Shown here: positions 49,046 to 61,763 of the stretch, one piece after another
Layout of the letters: every line of letters begins with the position of its first letter
How positions within the stretch are numbered: position 1 is the stretch's first letter
Source: Trichobilharzia regenti
Taxonomy: Eukaryota > Platyhelminthes > Trematoda > Strigeidida > Schistosomatidae
Direction of reading: 5' to 3'
DNA: 64,000 bases
NCBI GenBank assembly: GCA_944472135.2
Contig: OX235268.1
Coordinates: forward strand, 11,786,589-11,850,588
Made by a program: the position numbers and the translations under genes
The notes under the pieces: generated by a model
Seen by the model: only the letters and a program-made list of their open reading frames with translations
Databases searched by the model: none
What the model was told of the DNA's origin: nothing

Positions 49046-50685
49046 TCTCATATTTTCTAAGATTTATTATTGTTTTCTATGTCGGTTGTTAAGGGAGCAT
49101 AGAGAATGTACGAAATGATATGACCTGGCGAAATTCGTCTTCTAAATACCTCATTAAGCTTTTATTTTAATTGGTACTTATACGAACTAGCACCAACGTC
49201 ATTTCGCTTTTATTCATTTTGCTGGTAATACACACATTTCTTGAGTTTTAATAAAACCATATCCGTTAGATATGTTCCAGGTCTTTTGTTTTGGATAATG
49301 TTTACTCTTTATTTTACACAAATACACGATGCTACTGGTCACGTTTTCCTTAATAACCGGGTCATTTTGATTAGCATTCTGTCGTCAGTGCTTACAGGTT
49401 AGATAAAGTACTGAAATTTTAAGTATATAGATAAATTGTGTTTAGTAACGACTGGTAAAGTGCAGCTTATCAACAGCACTACCCATACTTTACAAGGTGA
49501 TTTAGTTCATTTTCTTTGCAGTCTGATGCGGATCATGTGTGGTAATGTGAACGCCTCCCAGTCAGTTGAGGTGAACTGTTTATAACAGTGCATTGACGAT
49601 AATTCTGTCCTTCGATAGGTATCTTCATTTTAACCTACTTCATATTGTTTTCAATACTTTACGAGAACTCTGAGACATAATATGCATTCATGGCTATATT
49701 CCAAGAGATGTCAACCTATTGGAACAAATTTTCGAAGGAGGTGGAATAAACATCCATCCTGCTCATCATAGTTGTCCAGAAAGTCGATCTGTTGTTCCCT
49801 TAAATAGAATATACAGAATCACATGACGGAGTCATCAAAAATCACAGTTGCTTAGCAGAAATCAGCTCAATTTTGTTTGGTAGTCAAAAGTGAGATACAA
49901 CTGTTGTGGAAAATGATCATGGTTCTGTGCGAACAGAAAAGTTTACGCCCAACACATAAATCCTCTGAATTTTTCACAACATTGTTGTCAGTGATGGTAT
50001 TATGCACTACTGAATATGTATTCCTACATAACAATCACACTTTACTTCAACAGTATAATGACAGTTGTCTTGTGCCACGTAACACAAAGTTCATACTTCA
50101 CGTGTGAGACAAATAGTCGTGAAAGATGCATCTGGCTTGCTTGACAGTACACACAAGATCAAACATCATGGACACCACAATATTTATACCCTTCCAACGT
50201 TAATGAAGTATTCGGAGTGAATTCATAGCACATTGTGAATTATTGAGGAGTAATCCCAGCCACCACAGTGTACGAATACTACTAGTATTGCACTGTGATC
50301 ATCTCCACTGAGTTTGGCGTCGTAAAAGTCTGCCGAGCCGACTGACGTGACTTTCGACTGATCCATCAGCTAACGATACCAAAACAAGACTAAACTGATG
50401 CTTCCTTTGCCACCTCTCTGTTGCTTACACCCATGCATAACTATTCTGTTTCGCGTTGTTCATGATTTTATTACCTGTAAACAATTGCTGTCCTACATCC
50501 TCGCTTCTTCTTTCTCCATTTCGTTTTCACCATTCATATGTCTTTTATTATATAATATAAAAATAACAATGTCTTTTAAGTCTTGGTCATTTCACCTGCT
50601 TATCTCCGATCGTGCCTAAAATATTGTCTGGTATTTTGAGACAACCCCACCCTGTAAACAAAGTTGCTGCAGAAACTTCAGCACG
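49046..50685. other. Unassigned stretch upstream of the RTE-like element
   Basis: A 76-codon frame at 49877-50107 and a 73-codon frame at 50398-50619 show no known motif. The last few hundred bases may be the 5' untranslated region of the RTE-like element. Confidence 0.35.
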
Positions 50686-53575
50686 ATGCATCTCCTTGCG
50701 CCAAAAGAAAAAATCTGTGTGGGGACATGGAGTGTCCGCACTATATACGAGATTGGCAAAGCCGAACAAATCGGAAACGAAATGAAACCATACGGAATTC
50801 AAGTGCTGGGAATATGTGAAAGCAAATGGAACGGGAATAAACTCATCAAAGTTTCAACGGATGAGTCAGTGATCTACTCCGGTCACCCAGAAGATAACCA
50901 CACGCACTCCGAAGGCGTGGCTATCATGATGTTACCAACAAAGGCAACAAAGGCCCTTATGCAATAGGAGGCGATCTCGTCCAGGCTAATGACCGCCAGA
51001 TTCAACTCCAAAGGAAAGAAAGTGCCAATTATAACATGCTATGCACCTACAAACAACGCAGAACTCGAAAAGAAAGAAGATTTCTACAATAAACTACAGG
51101 CAACAATGGACAATACTTCAGCTGGTGACATTAAAATACTAATAGGAAACATGAACGCCAAACTGGGACCAGACAACACAGAAAGGGAACACATCATGGG
51201 TAGAGAAGCTCTTGGAGAAATGAATGAAAATGGTGAACTCTTCGCCGGCTTCTGCACCTTCAACGAACAAGTGATTGGTGGCAGCGTATGCAAACACAAA
51301 GATATCCACAAGACTACATGGGTGTCACCAGATGGGCGAACTAAAAGCCAAACTGACTTCATCTCGATGCTGCTCAAGGAAGTGGAGGCGCAGCCTACTG
51401 GACACAAAAGTGAGAAGAGGAGCAGACGTTTGCTAAGACCACTATCCCGTACAAGGGACAATCCAAATCAAAATAAGAGTTTTCAGGGAAACAGGAGCTG
51501 CAGACGGACCACAAGCCAAGTTCAACACTCGAAAACTGAAGGACCAAGATACAAAGGACATCTTCATTGCAAGCATAAAGGACAAAGCCGAGACACAAAT
51601 CGACAATAGCAAAGAGGTCGGCGTAGAAAAGCACTGGGACAACTTGAAAACAGTGTGGAGTCAAACCTGCATGGAAGTTCTAGGCAGAAGGAAGAGGCAG
51701 GACAAACAGTGGCTCACTACGGACACTTTGAAATTAACAGAAGAGAGAAGGATAATGAAACAAAAGACTATCCAGTGCACCGGTGATAAACAAAACAGGA
51801 GTTGAATGCAAGTTACAATACGCTGAACAAAAGAGTAAAGAAGAGTGCCATGGAAGACAAGTGAAAATATTATGAAGTCATGGAAAGTGAAGTAGAAGAA
51901 GCTGCAGGCAAAGGAGACCTCGCTACACTCTACCAAACAACCTATCAGGCAAACGTTCGACACAGATTAGGCCGGCAAACAATGACAATGGAACGTCAAT
52001 CACCAAAGAAGTGGAGCAAAGAGAGCATTGAGCTGAACACTTCGAAAGACTTCTCAATCGACCGCCACCTCAGCAGAAGCATTGAAAATGTACCCAGAGA
52101 CAACAGTGGACTTGATGACGCCATTACTGGAGGAGGTGTGGAATTGGGGCAAAGTACCCGAGGATTGAAAGAAAGGATACTTATCCAAACTAACAAAGAA
52201 AGGAGATTTAATTCAATGCAAGAACTGGCGCGGAATTATGCTCCTGTCCCTCACAAGCATAATAATTAGCCGCATCATACTGGAGAGAACCAAACAAGGC
52301 CTGGATGCAAAGCTTCGACTGGAACAAGCTGGATTCAGGAGAAACAAGTCATGTATTGAACAAATCGCCACTCATTGGAACAAAGCTTGAAATGGCAGTC
52401 ACCGCTCTATCCCACCTTCATAGACTTTGAAAAGGCCTTCGACAGCGCAGCGTCGATCCAGAGATGATTTCGCGACTACTTCGCTAGCAACAAGGGGTGC
52501 CATCGACAATTATACATCTCACCAGCAGTTATACGACAGTGGTGTATGCCAAGTAGTCCACAGCGGGAAACGTACGGAATCCTTCGAAGTGAGGACGGGA
52601 GTGAGGCGAATGTGTCTACTATCACCAATGATTTTCCTGAATCCAGTAGATTAGATAATGCGACAGACAACGGGCAATGAGGAAACAGGCATAAAAATGG
52701 ACTCACACAAAAATATTGGAGAATCTGGACCTCAGCGATGATATATGTCTGATTTCCCACAAACTGGAAGATATGCAAGTGAAAAGCAACAAGCTGTCAG
52801 AAGAAGCATCAAAGATAGGCCTACACTTCAGGTGAACATAGATAAAACAGAGGTGATGGAGATTCCAGGCCAACAGCAACCTCAAAAACAACAACAACAG
52901 ACGACAATCAGCATAAATGGGAGGAACCTGAAAGAAACAATCTCCTTTACACACCTACCTACCTACCTGGAAAGCATCGTTTCAACTACAGGCCGGCGGA
53001 ACTGACGAGGATATCAAAGCAAGAATCGGAAAAGCAAGAGAGGCTTTCACTACTCTTAAGTCTCTGTCGAGGTCAACAGCACTCAGAATCAAAAATAAGA
53101 CCCGGATTTTAACTCCAATGTGAAGTCAGTCAGTGCTACTATACGGATCTGAGACTTGACCAGCGCGTCATAAAGAGCATCTCAAACAAACTTCAGACCT
53201 TCATTACCAGCTGTCTTCGCTCAATACTCAAGATCAGATGGCCAGCCAGAAAAGATCAACAACATGGATCTCTGGGGCGAACCAACCAGGAAGCGATTGT
53301 GAAACAAATAGGCAGGAAGAAATGGAGGTTGATTGGATTGACCATACGCTGAGGAAACCATCAAAAGAAATCACACGCCAGTCTATTGCTCAAGTGGAAA
53401 CCGAAAGGGAAGCGGCGATTTGGTCGTCAACGGAAGGGTGACTTGGATGAGGTCATGTGAGGAGGAGATGAAAGCATGTGGGCAGACTTGGAGCGCGGTG
53501 AAAAGTTGGCAGAAAACAGAAGGCAATGGAGATGCGCAGCTGAAACCCTATGTTCCTCTAGGAAATAAAGGATAA
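50686..53575 (+). mobile_element. RTE-like non-LTR retrotransposon (endonuclease and RT), decayed but near full length
   Basis: The endonuclease opens at ATG 50686 and runs in one frame to 51609, broken by a TAG at 50965-50967 where Trp is expected. Motifs: VGTWSVRTIYEIGKAEQI, VLGICESKWNG, IITCYAPTNNAE, ILIGNMNAKLG, THPDG-like TWVSPDGRTKSQTDF. A frameshift near 51370 follows. The RT can be traced through changing frames: NWRGIMLLSLTS near 52230, EQAGFRRNKSCIEQIAT near 52330, FIDFEKAFDSA near 52420 (motif A), GVRRMCLLSPMIF near 52610 (motif B), LSDDICLISH near 52735 (motif C, both Asp kept), then NIDKTEVM and VLLYGSET near 53130. The tail ends in AATAAAGGATAAAATAAC. This is the family whose endonuclease is often annotated as craniofacial development protein 2-like. 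Confidence 0.88.
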
Positions 53576-54019
53576 AATAACAATGATAATAGTTTTGAGA
53601 GTAGGTGATTTTCCTTCACACAGTGAAGCAGGACAATTTTAATATCCAGTACAGTTTTCACGAGCTAGGTTAAAACAATCTGATTTCTTTGTGCTCGCTT
53701 CTCGATTTCGAGGTAGACGTTCCTGATCTTAAGTAAACCTCTGCGTAGCACGTCCCACCACTCGACTGCCATAGCTTTGGTCGACTTCAAAATTATTAGT
53801 GCTGTGAATAATTACGTGTTGTGTGTAGTAATCGGTGTGTCTTAATACTGTGAATGGAGTTGATCCTTTCACCAGTTAATCCTCCGGTATCACCGTCGAA
53901 AGAAAAACGAAAAGAATAATCGATGTAATGGTGTAGGTTATTCCGACTAAAAGACAGAAAAAAATAAAATGTAAAACCAAATAGCCAATTAAACTTGAAG
54001 TTTATTTATGAAACTACTC
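53576..54019. other. Unassigned stretch between RTE-like and Penelope-like elements
   Basis: I looked here for the GIY-YIG endonuclease that often follows a Penelope RT (minus strand) and did not find it. Nothing else is recognised. Confidence 0.4.
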
Positions 54020-55440
54020 GTATAACTCAGCTTCGTCGTGAATATATTCAAATTCTTTTTTTAAGAGGTCATCCGTAAATATCTGTCTTGCTCTGCTCGT
54101 AAGACATTTAACAACATTCCTTTTACATTAAATAGGCACGTAACTAAGGAAGTGTGTGTATTGTCCTGTGAATGTGCTTTTTCTATACACACTCCTCCCA
54201 AGTGACCCATCTTCTCTCCTACTTAGCAAGACATCCAGAAAATATAGTTTATTCTCCTGCTCCTCTTCACAAGTAAAAGTTAAGCGAAGGGTGGATGTTG
54301 TTGAATTTCAGCAACAATTCGTCCATGTTAACATTCCCATCAGCTAAGATAAATGTATCATTGACATATCGGTAATACATATCAAACTCCTTGATGATGT
54401 CATTAAATTTCCAGTTTTCAAGTTTTGAGAGAAAGAAGTCAGCTGATATTGGGCTTAATGGTGAACCCATAGCTATTCCATCTACTTGTCGATAGTATGA
54501 ATTATTGAAGACAAAGTGAACATTCATTGTGCATTTAAGAAATAATTCTTTGAGGCTACACAAGGCGATTCCTAAGTCTAATTGCTTTTCGGTGATTTTT
54601 TTGACAAATATAATCTACTGTTTCCATAAGCGGAACATTAGTGAATAGTGATGATACATCCATGGATAACATGCGTTTATACCTCACATTAGTCTCGGAT
54701 ATTTTAGAAATAAAGTCAAAGACATCACTGATTGTGTGTTGCACGATTTTTCTGTGCAAAAAACCCAGAATCTTCACTAACCACTTCACTGTTCTGTAAA
54801 ATGGAGAGTTAGATATATCTAAAACAGGGCGAAGAAGAAGACCCAGTTTATGCACTTTGGGTAGACCGCAGAGACGTGGAGTATCGGAACCTGTTTGTTG
54901 CATGGACTCATACGTGGTTGATGATAATACTCCTACTTGATTCAGCTTTGTTTTGAAGGAGTCGGTCATTAGTTTCTCCGCTCTTACATTGAGGTCTTTT
55001 AAGACACCAAGTGGTTCGAATTTAGTTTGATCACTCAAAATACGTTCCATTTTCTCAACATAATCGCTTTTGTCCAGTAAAACTATACCGTCACCTTTAT
55101 CCGGCTTGCTAATAAATAAGCTTTCGTTGCTTCTCAGTTCTCTTGGAGCTCCTCTGTGTTGCTTAGATAACAGACTATTTATTGAATGTCTATTATTTTT
55201 GTATTGTTGGCAGCTGTCAACTAGCGTCAATTTGAACCTAGTTGGTTCAACGTCCGATAACGGGTTAAGAGCTGGCGTTTGAGAATACAAATTTCCACAC
55301 TGTATATCAGTGTCTAATTGGTCTAATTTAAGAGAAAAATCAATAAACTTGGGATCGTGTTGAATAAAGCCTGACTCCAAGCACAAATCCGATGCAGTCA
55401 AATGTTGTAGATCTGGCCGTGTAGGTAACGAATGATGTTT
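54020..55440 (-). pseudogene. Penelope-like element reverse transcriptase, decayed
   Basis: Read from 55440 leftwards. The N-terminal part (HSLPTRPDLQHLTASDLC) has no ATG of its own in view. The RT carries SKPDKGDGIVLLDK, RLCGLPKVHK, motif A MLSMDVSSLFTNVPL, motif B GIAMGSPLSPISADFF and motif C YYRYVNDTFI, where Asn replaces the second Asp of YVDD. A frameshift lies near 54560 (first frame 54556-55401, second 54267-54563) and another near 54270. The thumb region then reads on past NKLYFLDVLLSRREDGS to about 54020 with one stop. RLCGLPKVHK and SMDVSSLFTNVPL are specific for Penelope-like RTs, which resemble telomerase. No GIY-YIG domain is present, so the copy is 3'-truncated or of an endonuclease-less type. 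Confidence 0.9.
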
Positions 55441-55944
55441 TGTATAACGAGTCTAAATTCGGCGTAAAACCTGAGCGGAAGTGAGTGAGATACGTCCAAA
55501 TCCGAAAAAAAGATAACATTAGAATTCAGATGAATTACCAAAGGCCATCGACAATACGAAGCCTGTTATCTGCGTCCCCAAAGCGTTAGCTGTAAACTGA
55601 AAGCGCTCTCAACAAGAATGCTGATGGAAATATTTGTTACGTGCAGGCAGATTTCTGCTGTTCGACCTCAAAATTACTTTGTCTACTCAAGAGTTTACAT
55701 CGCAATCATCACGTTAACACAAGAAATATCATTTGGAATGCGCCCGACCTTTTTCACCCGTTAAGACTGCTTTACATATATAATCAGATAACGCAGAGAC
55801 TAATAGTAAACTTCGGACACTATTCACTGAGAATATCGACAGAGTGAAGCTGTCTATCGGCAGATACAAATCAGTCATACAAAGACAAATCCAGAAAGAT
55901 GGAACAATAATCAAGATGGAATGTCAAATATTGTTATTTATTAG
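55441..55944. other. Unassigned stretch
   Basis: May include the 5' flank of the Penelope-like copy. No ribozyme motif or gene is recognised. Confidence 0.35.
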
Positions 55945-56138
55945 TGTGGTGATTGACAATTTCTATCTATGTATTGTTTAAATACATACTGTTGATTGTC
56001 AATATGTTTCTTATATGAACTGCATTATAATTCCGTTGAATACAAATTCCTGAATTCCGCCCTCTCTGTGCTTTGGTAGGATTCTTGTATTTCTGTCATC
56101 TCGAAATAGTAATACTACGACTACAAATGATTACAACA
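55945..56138 (+). repeat. 5' LTR
   Basis: Starts TGTGGTGATTGACAAT and ends TTACAACA. TGGGGTCGCAATGG at 56142-56155 lies where a tRNA primer site is expected and overlaps the gag start. Confidence 0.8.
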
Positions 56139-56151
56139 AATTGGGGTCGCA

Positions 56152-56949
56152 ATGGAACTAAATAACCTCGGAAAATGTCCTATAAATGGTTCACCGCGGG
56201 AGATTGCTGATTATCTTGAATGTTTCGATGCGTGGTGCATTTCAAAGAATGTTCAGGATGACAAAATACCAGCACATTTCATTACCGCTATTGGGCTAGA
56301 TGCGTAGAGCCTAGTGAAGAATCTGGCGTTTCCAGATAAACCCATTTCTCTGTCATATGACAAGATCCGTGAACTTCTGATACATCACTTTCATGTAACT
56401 ACATTTGAGACCAGAGAGAGGGCTCAGTTCAACAAACTGGTAGGTTCTCCTAACCAGAAGATTAGAGACTTTATTCTTCAACTCCAAATACAAGCTTCAA
56501 AGTGTAACTTTGGAGATCAGCTGCATACTCAACTACGTGGTCGTCTAATTGCTGGAATCAATATTCCTAATTTAGAGAAAGAGTTAATTCAGATTCCTTC
56601 TTGTACCTTTCAAACTGCTAAAGATTTATGCATTACATATGAAGATGTCAATAATGAATACTCTGCTCCCACTACGTCAGTATCTGATGTTATGCTTTCT
56701 AAAGTCGAAAATACAAGTGGTCATGGAAAGCATTCCGAACTGCCGTCCACAGGTAATAGAATGCAACGAGTGATCGAAAACATTAAACCGTGTTTATCCT
56801 GTGGAAAGTTACATCTACGAAGCACTTGCCGTTTTCGGGGTGCTAAGTGCCATAAATGTGGTAAAGTTGGACACATCAAGACGGTTTGCAGAAGTTCGAA
56901 TACTTATGTTGCTCAACATTCTTATAATTCTCCCAAGCTGTCAAGTTAA
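56152..56949 (+). pseudogene. Gypsy-type gag with two zinc knuckles
   Basis: ATG at 56152-56154 opens the frame (MELNNLGKCPINGSPREI) and a single in-frame TAG at 56305-56307 breaks it; reading then goes on to the stop at 56947-56949, 265 codons in all. The middle has the capsid-like segment RERAQFNKLVGSPNQKIRDF. The end carries two zinc knuckles: CLSCGKLHLRSTC (CX2CX3HX4C) and CHKCGKVGHIKTVC (CX2CX4HX4C), which bind the element RNA. Apart from the one stop the frame is well kept, so this copy is younger in coding terms than its neighbours or the family was mobilised in trans. Confidence 0.85.
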
Positions 56950-57135
56950 ATAGAGTCAATGTGTCTTTCAACCTTTCAAAATACTCAAGCTAATCCAATG
57001 AAAACCTCCACTACAAGTTCAGCAACTCAAGCATCAACTGTTTTCAAAAATGACGTAGCTGAGTTACTATGAGAACTGTCGAAAACACGAAAAAAACTGA
57101 ATGAGATGAGAGAGCAACTGATTAAAATGTAGGAA

Positions 57136-57593
57136 TTGTTGCATATGCATAGACTACGTCTGTTGAATGCAGAGCATACAAGTACCCGTGAAAGTCCTGC
57201 AAAACCTTTCAAATCTCGAATTCTCAAAAAGCATCTGATGTCCACGACTTCTAATGTACATTATTACAAAGGGAATGACTATAGACCTTCTGTTGGAATT
57301 ATACTACAAAAAAGGGAAATCGAGTGGTGAAGATTTCAGACATCAAAGATCACTCAGTTCACAACAGACACCTGGACAAAGTGACAATAAATGAAGTAGG
57401 TCGTTCCAATTATTATTTTAATGATTCCGTTACTAATCCTGATTTTGTAGATAATGCAGAAATAGGTCCAGATAATACTGATGAAAATGATATCACAGAA
57501 TCAGTTAGAAGGTCCCAGCTACTTGCAAGCAAACCGAGACATCGTTATAAATACGCAAGGAGATATTCGACGTGTGGCGGATGTGGTGATTGA
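57136..57593 (+). pseudogene. Gypsy-type integrase C-terminal tail
   Basis: A first frame (57136-57330) holds RESPAKPFKSRILKKHLMS and YYKGNDYRPSVGIILQKR. A second frame (57324-57593) continues with VKISDIKDHSVHNRHLDKV and ends SVRRSQLLASKPRHRYKY. This fits the end of a trematode Gypsy integrase (GNDYRP..G, then V..H.RH.D.V). The coding end overlaps the start of the 3' LTR. The bases between gag and this tail (56950-57135) contain stops. Confidence 0.65.
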
Positions 57594-57774
57594 CAATTTA
57601 TATCTCTGTATTGTTTAAAATACTTACTGTTGATTGTTAATAATTCTTATGTGAATTGCATTAGAATTCCGCTAAATACAAATTCCTGAATTCCACCCTC
57701 TCTGTGTTTTGGTTGGATTCGTGTAATTCGGTCATCTCGAAATACTAATAATACGATTACAATAATTAACTACA
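57582..57774 (+). repeat. 3' LTR
   Basis: Starts TGTGGTGATTGACAAT and ends TAACTACA; 193 bp, aligned end to end with 55945-56138. Confidence 0.8.
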
Positions 57775-59217
57775 ATTTGATAACTTTGAAAGAAATACAC
57801 CAAACCTCTGAGATTACAGACACTACAACTACACAGTTTAAGTAAAATTAAAAACGTTTATATTCATTTGTTGTGAAATTCAAATGAAGAGTATATTTCT
57901 CACTCGACATCATACCAGCGACTGAGTGAGTCAGTAGTCAGAAGGCGAAGGTAATACGATGCAACTGCTATTGGTAAACTACAAATGAAACAAGAGATGC
58001 ATGATGATTAATGCATATATATGATATATATAAAGTAGACAAAAACGTTAGCGAGAGGAATACACAGGGTAAGAAACGCGAAAAAATCAAATAAATTCAA
58101 ATAAACATAAAATGAGGCTGAGTGAATATCAAAAGAAAGGAAAACGAGAATGCAAGTAAACAAAAGCCAGGCACGCATAAAATAAGCTCATGGAAAATAG
58201 AGAAATTAAGCAAATTCATCCTAGAAGTGTTAGCAACCAAAACAAGCGGATATAAATTCTCAAAAATACTAGTTTGTGTCATTGCACAACGTTTTCATAA
58301 TTTGCTGTGCCTATACAGATCGGTTCTGTACACGTTTTGAAATTCATTTAAGAAACGTTGAATTGAAACACTCTGTTCAGAAACCACTACCATACTCAGA
58401 GACTTTGTGATGATCAATCGAATCTATTTGTGATTGGCGTGATTGTCTAGTGACGAGATGGAGGAGAGATTGGAGACGAAAGAAGACAGAAACTTGTATT
58501 CTCGACTGCAGGAGGTGACGTCTGGCTTTGAGAGGGACACGACAACCTAGTAGTGATTACAAGCATGTGTGACATTATGCGCTGCTGACTGTGCAGTGCA
58601 ACACTGGTTTCTGCTCACACTATGTGGTTAGTTCATTTGAGTTCTGGTCTCCACCGAACTGACTTCGACGAATCGCCTGCATTACAATCTGCTGAGACAG
58701 ACAGAGGTCAGGTGTTCCGTTATTGGCACAGAGAGTTACGCCTACCCGAACTATTTAGAAAGGCACAGTTTGAATTTACTCATCATGTTCCGAATGTCAT
58801 TTCACACCTTATCTGTATTCTCATATTCAACATATTGCAAATTCCCTACTCTGACGCCTATTTCTGTTGCATGTGCCTAGTTAATTTGATTCATTCTCTT
58901 CATTGATTCATGTCAGCATTCATCAATTTGTTCACGTCACGTCAGTTGAAACACGTTCTCGTGAGTGTATCTTGACTCTCCGTAATATTATAGTATATAT
59001 TTAGTGAACAGATGTTGAGAGAACACATTTTGATACAATATTCATTGGGATGAAATCATATGTTGACTTATTTTCATTATGATAAATTCATTTATGTGTA
59101 CTTTGGAATCTGTACGCAATTGTTCATCCTTGGCATTTCCTTTTTTATGGGATATGCAATACTGATTCCTTCGGTTTTACTTTCCTGACCTGTCATTAAT
59201 AAATTCTTCACCATGAC
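57775..59217. other. Unassigned stretch
   Basis: AT-rich. Frames of 60-94 codons (such as 58622-58906) have no known motif. Confidence 0.35.
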
Positions 59218-59815
59218 TGATGATGTTTGACTTCTATTCGGACTATAATTGCTTTCGGATTATCTGTTTTTTTAAAAACCATTTTGGAAAATGTTCTTCT
59301 CGACGATCACATTGGAACATTCGATTGGTTCTACCGGTATATATGTCATCACCGCTGTTGCAGGTGAACCTGTAGATACAGTTTGAATTAAAGTCCCTAC
59401 ACTTTTGTCCTTTAATTGTAGGTAGGTACAGGGATCGAAAATTTTCGGCATGTGAAGGAAAGAGATATGGCGTCGAACGTGCGTTAGATGGCTGACAGAA
59501 GTCTTTGAGCTTTCAGCCTGAAAATCTGGTCACTCTTGATTGGTAGGTTAATGAAGATAGCTTTCTCTCGTGCAGAAGCTGTTTCTTTTTGATGTGGTCA
59601 AGAAATCAGTAAAAATGACTTTTGCACAATTATTTGACATAACTGCAATACAAGGTTGGTTATTGAAGGTGATGGAAGCACTTTTTGGGTTGATCACAAA
59701 CATCCTAAAGTGTGTACAAAAAACAATAGACTTCTACCTTCACCTACCATGAACTACTTGTCCAATTTAAATATGCATCCTCATCAGTATGTAATTTTGC
59801 TTTTATGTAACTACG
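59218..59815. repeat. 580-bp direct repeat, copy 2
   Basis: Partner of 48470-49045, with about 20 extra bases near 59340-59370. Frames at 59570-59752 and 59656-59862 read through it but differ between the copies. Confidence 0.7.
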
Positions 59816-61611
59816 TAACTGTCATCGTTTTTTATTATTTTGAACCATTCCGTATTTTGTGAATCAAATAATCATAAGCGCGTTATTCTTATATTTTGGT
59901 TTTACCACATTGCTTATTAGTCAAACACACTGACGTCGACATTTGGCGACCTAGGTGTCATTCATCAGATGAACCTGCTTCTTCATACGGTTCTTTATAT
60001 CGGTCCTAACCATACGAAGGCTTTTTCTGACTGACGCATCTTAGCATTTATTTCCATACACGTGAATATCAGTTTTATATCTGGGTGAATCAAGTCGAAA
60101 CTAGTCACTTCTTCTTGTGAAATGCAGGACGTCCATTGAGCATGACTTCTACTTCATCATTTTCATTCAGTAGGCATGTGTATATTGACGTTCAAGAACC
60201 TGGAATCTGGGAGGAAACTTTGAAACATGTCTTACTTCAGTCAACCACTGCGTCCAGTTACTTGTAATCTCAAATATTTTGCACGCATGGAGACAATAAC
60301 TTACTTCGTTCTGTTGTGCCAATACCTGTTTCAGCGTCATAGTTAGACATACCATCGATCTCTCTTTATTATACCTCAGCATATAGTCTAAAATTCGAAG
60401 ATAAATCAGGTTTAGGCGTGTCAGCTCAATTGGCTGACTGTGCAGGAACATCTAAATCTTCTTCATGCCTACATATCCTGTACCCATTGTATTCGCAGTC
60501 AACATAATCAGTAGGATAATATTATGTTCGTTGTAGGCATCGCTTAAAATACCAGTTGGAATTTATGTTTTACGCCTTAGCGATGATATTATGCTAAGTA
60601 ATAAATCCTGGTGTTCTGAATTCTTGAAATGGATTTGTTGATTTACTTTTGTTTCAGAAATCATTGTAATTCACATGTTTTGCATTGGAGGATGGTCAGA
60701 CGTTTTGAAGTAGTAATAAATATTTGTCTGTTACCGGCATGTCGCCTAGGTTTGCCAACCATGATGGGTATATTACCAGGCATTAGTGAGATGAAGACTC
60801 AGTCTAAGTGTGAGTTTCAGTTACATCAAATTGCATATATCACATTATCTGCTGATTTGCTGCAACTTGCATCAATGTGTCAACGCGTCTTTTGCGAATA
60901 TTTATAAGCAAATATTTATCGGTAGCTGAAGTGAAGTGAAGAAACCGTTTGAACCAGAAACGTGGTCTCAGGAGGTGATTTAACCGTATTAACTCACTAA
61001 TTAGAGAGATTTGTGGTTGATTTTCGTAATGAATGGCAATGAGTGAAGTTATTCAGTCCTATTTTTGTTACCTTTCAATTATGCATAAATTGTTCAGCCC
61101 ATTAAATATCCGAGATAATAAACTCAGATATTTACGAAAAGACCTGACAGCCATGTGTGAAAGAAAACAATTTTGCGTAAAATCAACTGTCAGTGTTTCA
61201 AATTCCAGACTTAATGATTTTACTCATCCTCTAAATCATTTGAGAAATTGATATGTTTATTAAACTATTCCTTTACGAATCGATTACGCTTCGGAGTTTT
61301 CATGCTGGAAGTATTTTCATATGTGCAAACCATCGAAAATTATCTATATGCCGTTCTCAAAATAATTGTGTATAATTCCCAATGTATGGTGATTGGAATC
61401 ACCTCATCTATTGTTTGTTAAGCTAGTATTCTTTGTTTCTGATGACCTTATAATAAATGAAAAGAAACAAGATAAACAGATATATGATTATAATTGTAAT
61501 TGTTACCATGCCGCACTCAAAAAGAAACGCGATGCACTTTGGAGTGTTTTTAGAGAGCGTAATGATGGTCTTACACGTGGGAAGTAAAGTAAATTAGGTC
61601 ACTGAATAGAC
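59816..61611. other. Unassigned stretch upstream of the secreted-protein exon
   Basis: Frames at 60167-60451 (minus), 60629-60907 and 61033-61251 show no known motif. Upstream control elements of the gene at 61612 may lie here but none can be named. Confidence 0.35.
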
Positions 61612-61620
61612 TATATAAAG
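61612..61620 (+). promoter_or_regulatory. TATA box
   Basis: TATATAAAG lies 56 bases before the first possible ATG (61676). With initiation about 30 bp downstream, near 61640-61645, the 5' leader would be about 35 nt and purine-rich (GAAGAAGAAG). Confidence 0.55.
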
Positions 61621-61675
61621 ACTTGTTTTTATTTGCTCACACATTCGCTGAAAAAAGAAGAAGAAGAACAAGAAG

Positions 61676-61763
61676 ATGAGGATGATGATGGTGATGAAGA
61701 AGTTCTTTGTACTGTTGTTCATTGTTCAAGCGTTCACAATATTCATCAAGCCAAGCGAAGCAA
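61676..61763 (+). CDS. First exon of a probable secreted protein (signal peptide, then splice donor)
   Basis: In-frame ATGs lie at 61676, 61682, 61685, 61688 and 61694. From 61694 the exon reads MKKFFVLLFIVQAFTIFIK followed by PSEA: two Lys, a hydrophobic core of about 15 residues, and a small-residue cleavage site. The coding sequence ends GCAA, then the donor GTGAGT (61764-61769) in phase 1. Without splicing the frame stops at once (61793-61795). A TATA box, a short leader, a signal-peptide exon and a good donor together make a real gene start likely. In schistosomes such first exons are typical of micro-exon genes and other secreted products of the intestine and glands. Later exons are not recognisable by eye in the next 1 kb. 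Confidence 0.55.

Larger units (their letters stand above)
55945..57774 (+). mobile_element. Small Gypsy-type LTR element: LTR, gag, integrase tail, LTR
   Basis: Two LTRs of about 194 bp enclose a 1.44-kb body that holds gag and the last part of pol but no protease, RT, RNase H or integrase core. It could only have moved with help from a full element. No clear target duplication is seen (TATTAG before, ATTTGA after). Divergence between the LTRs, about one base in nine by eye, says the insertion is old. Confidence 0.82.

Noticed and set aside
49877..50107. 76-codon frame
   Set aside because: No motif, no splice or promoter context.
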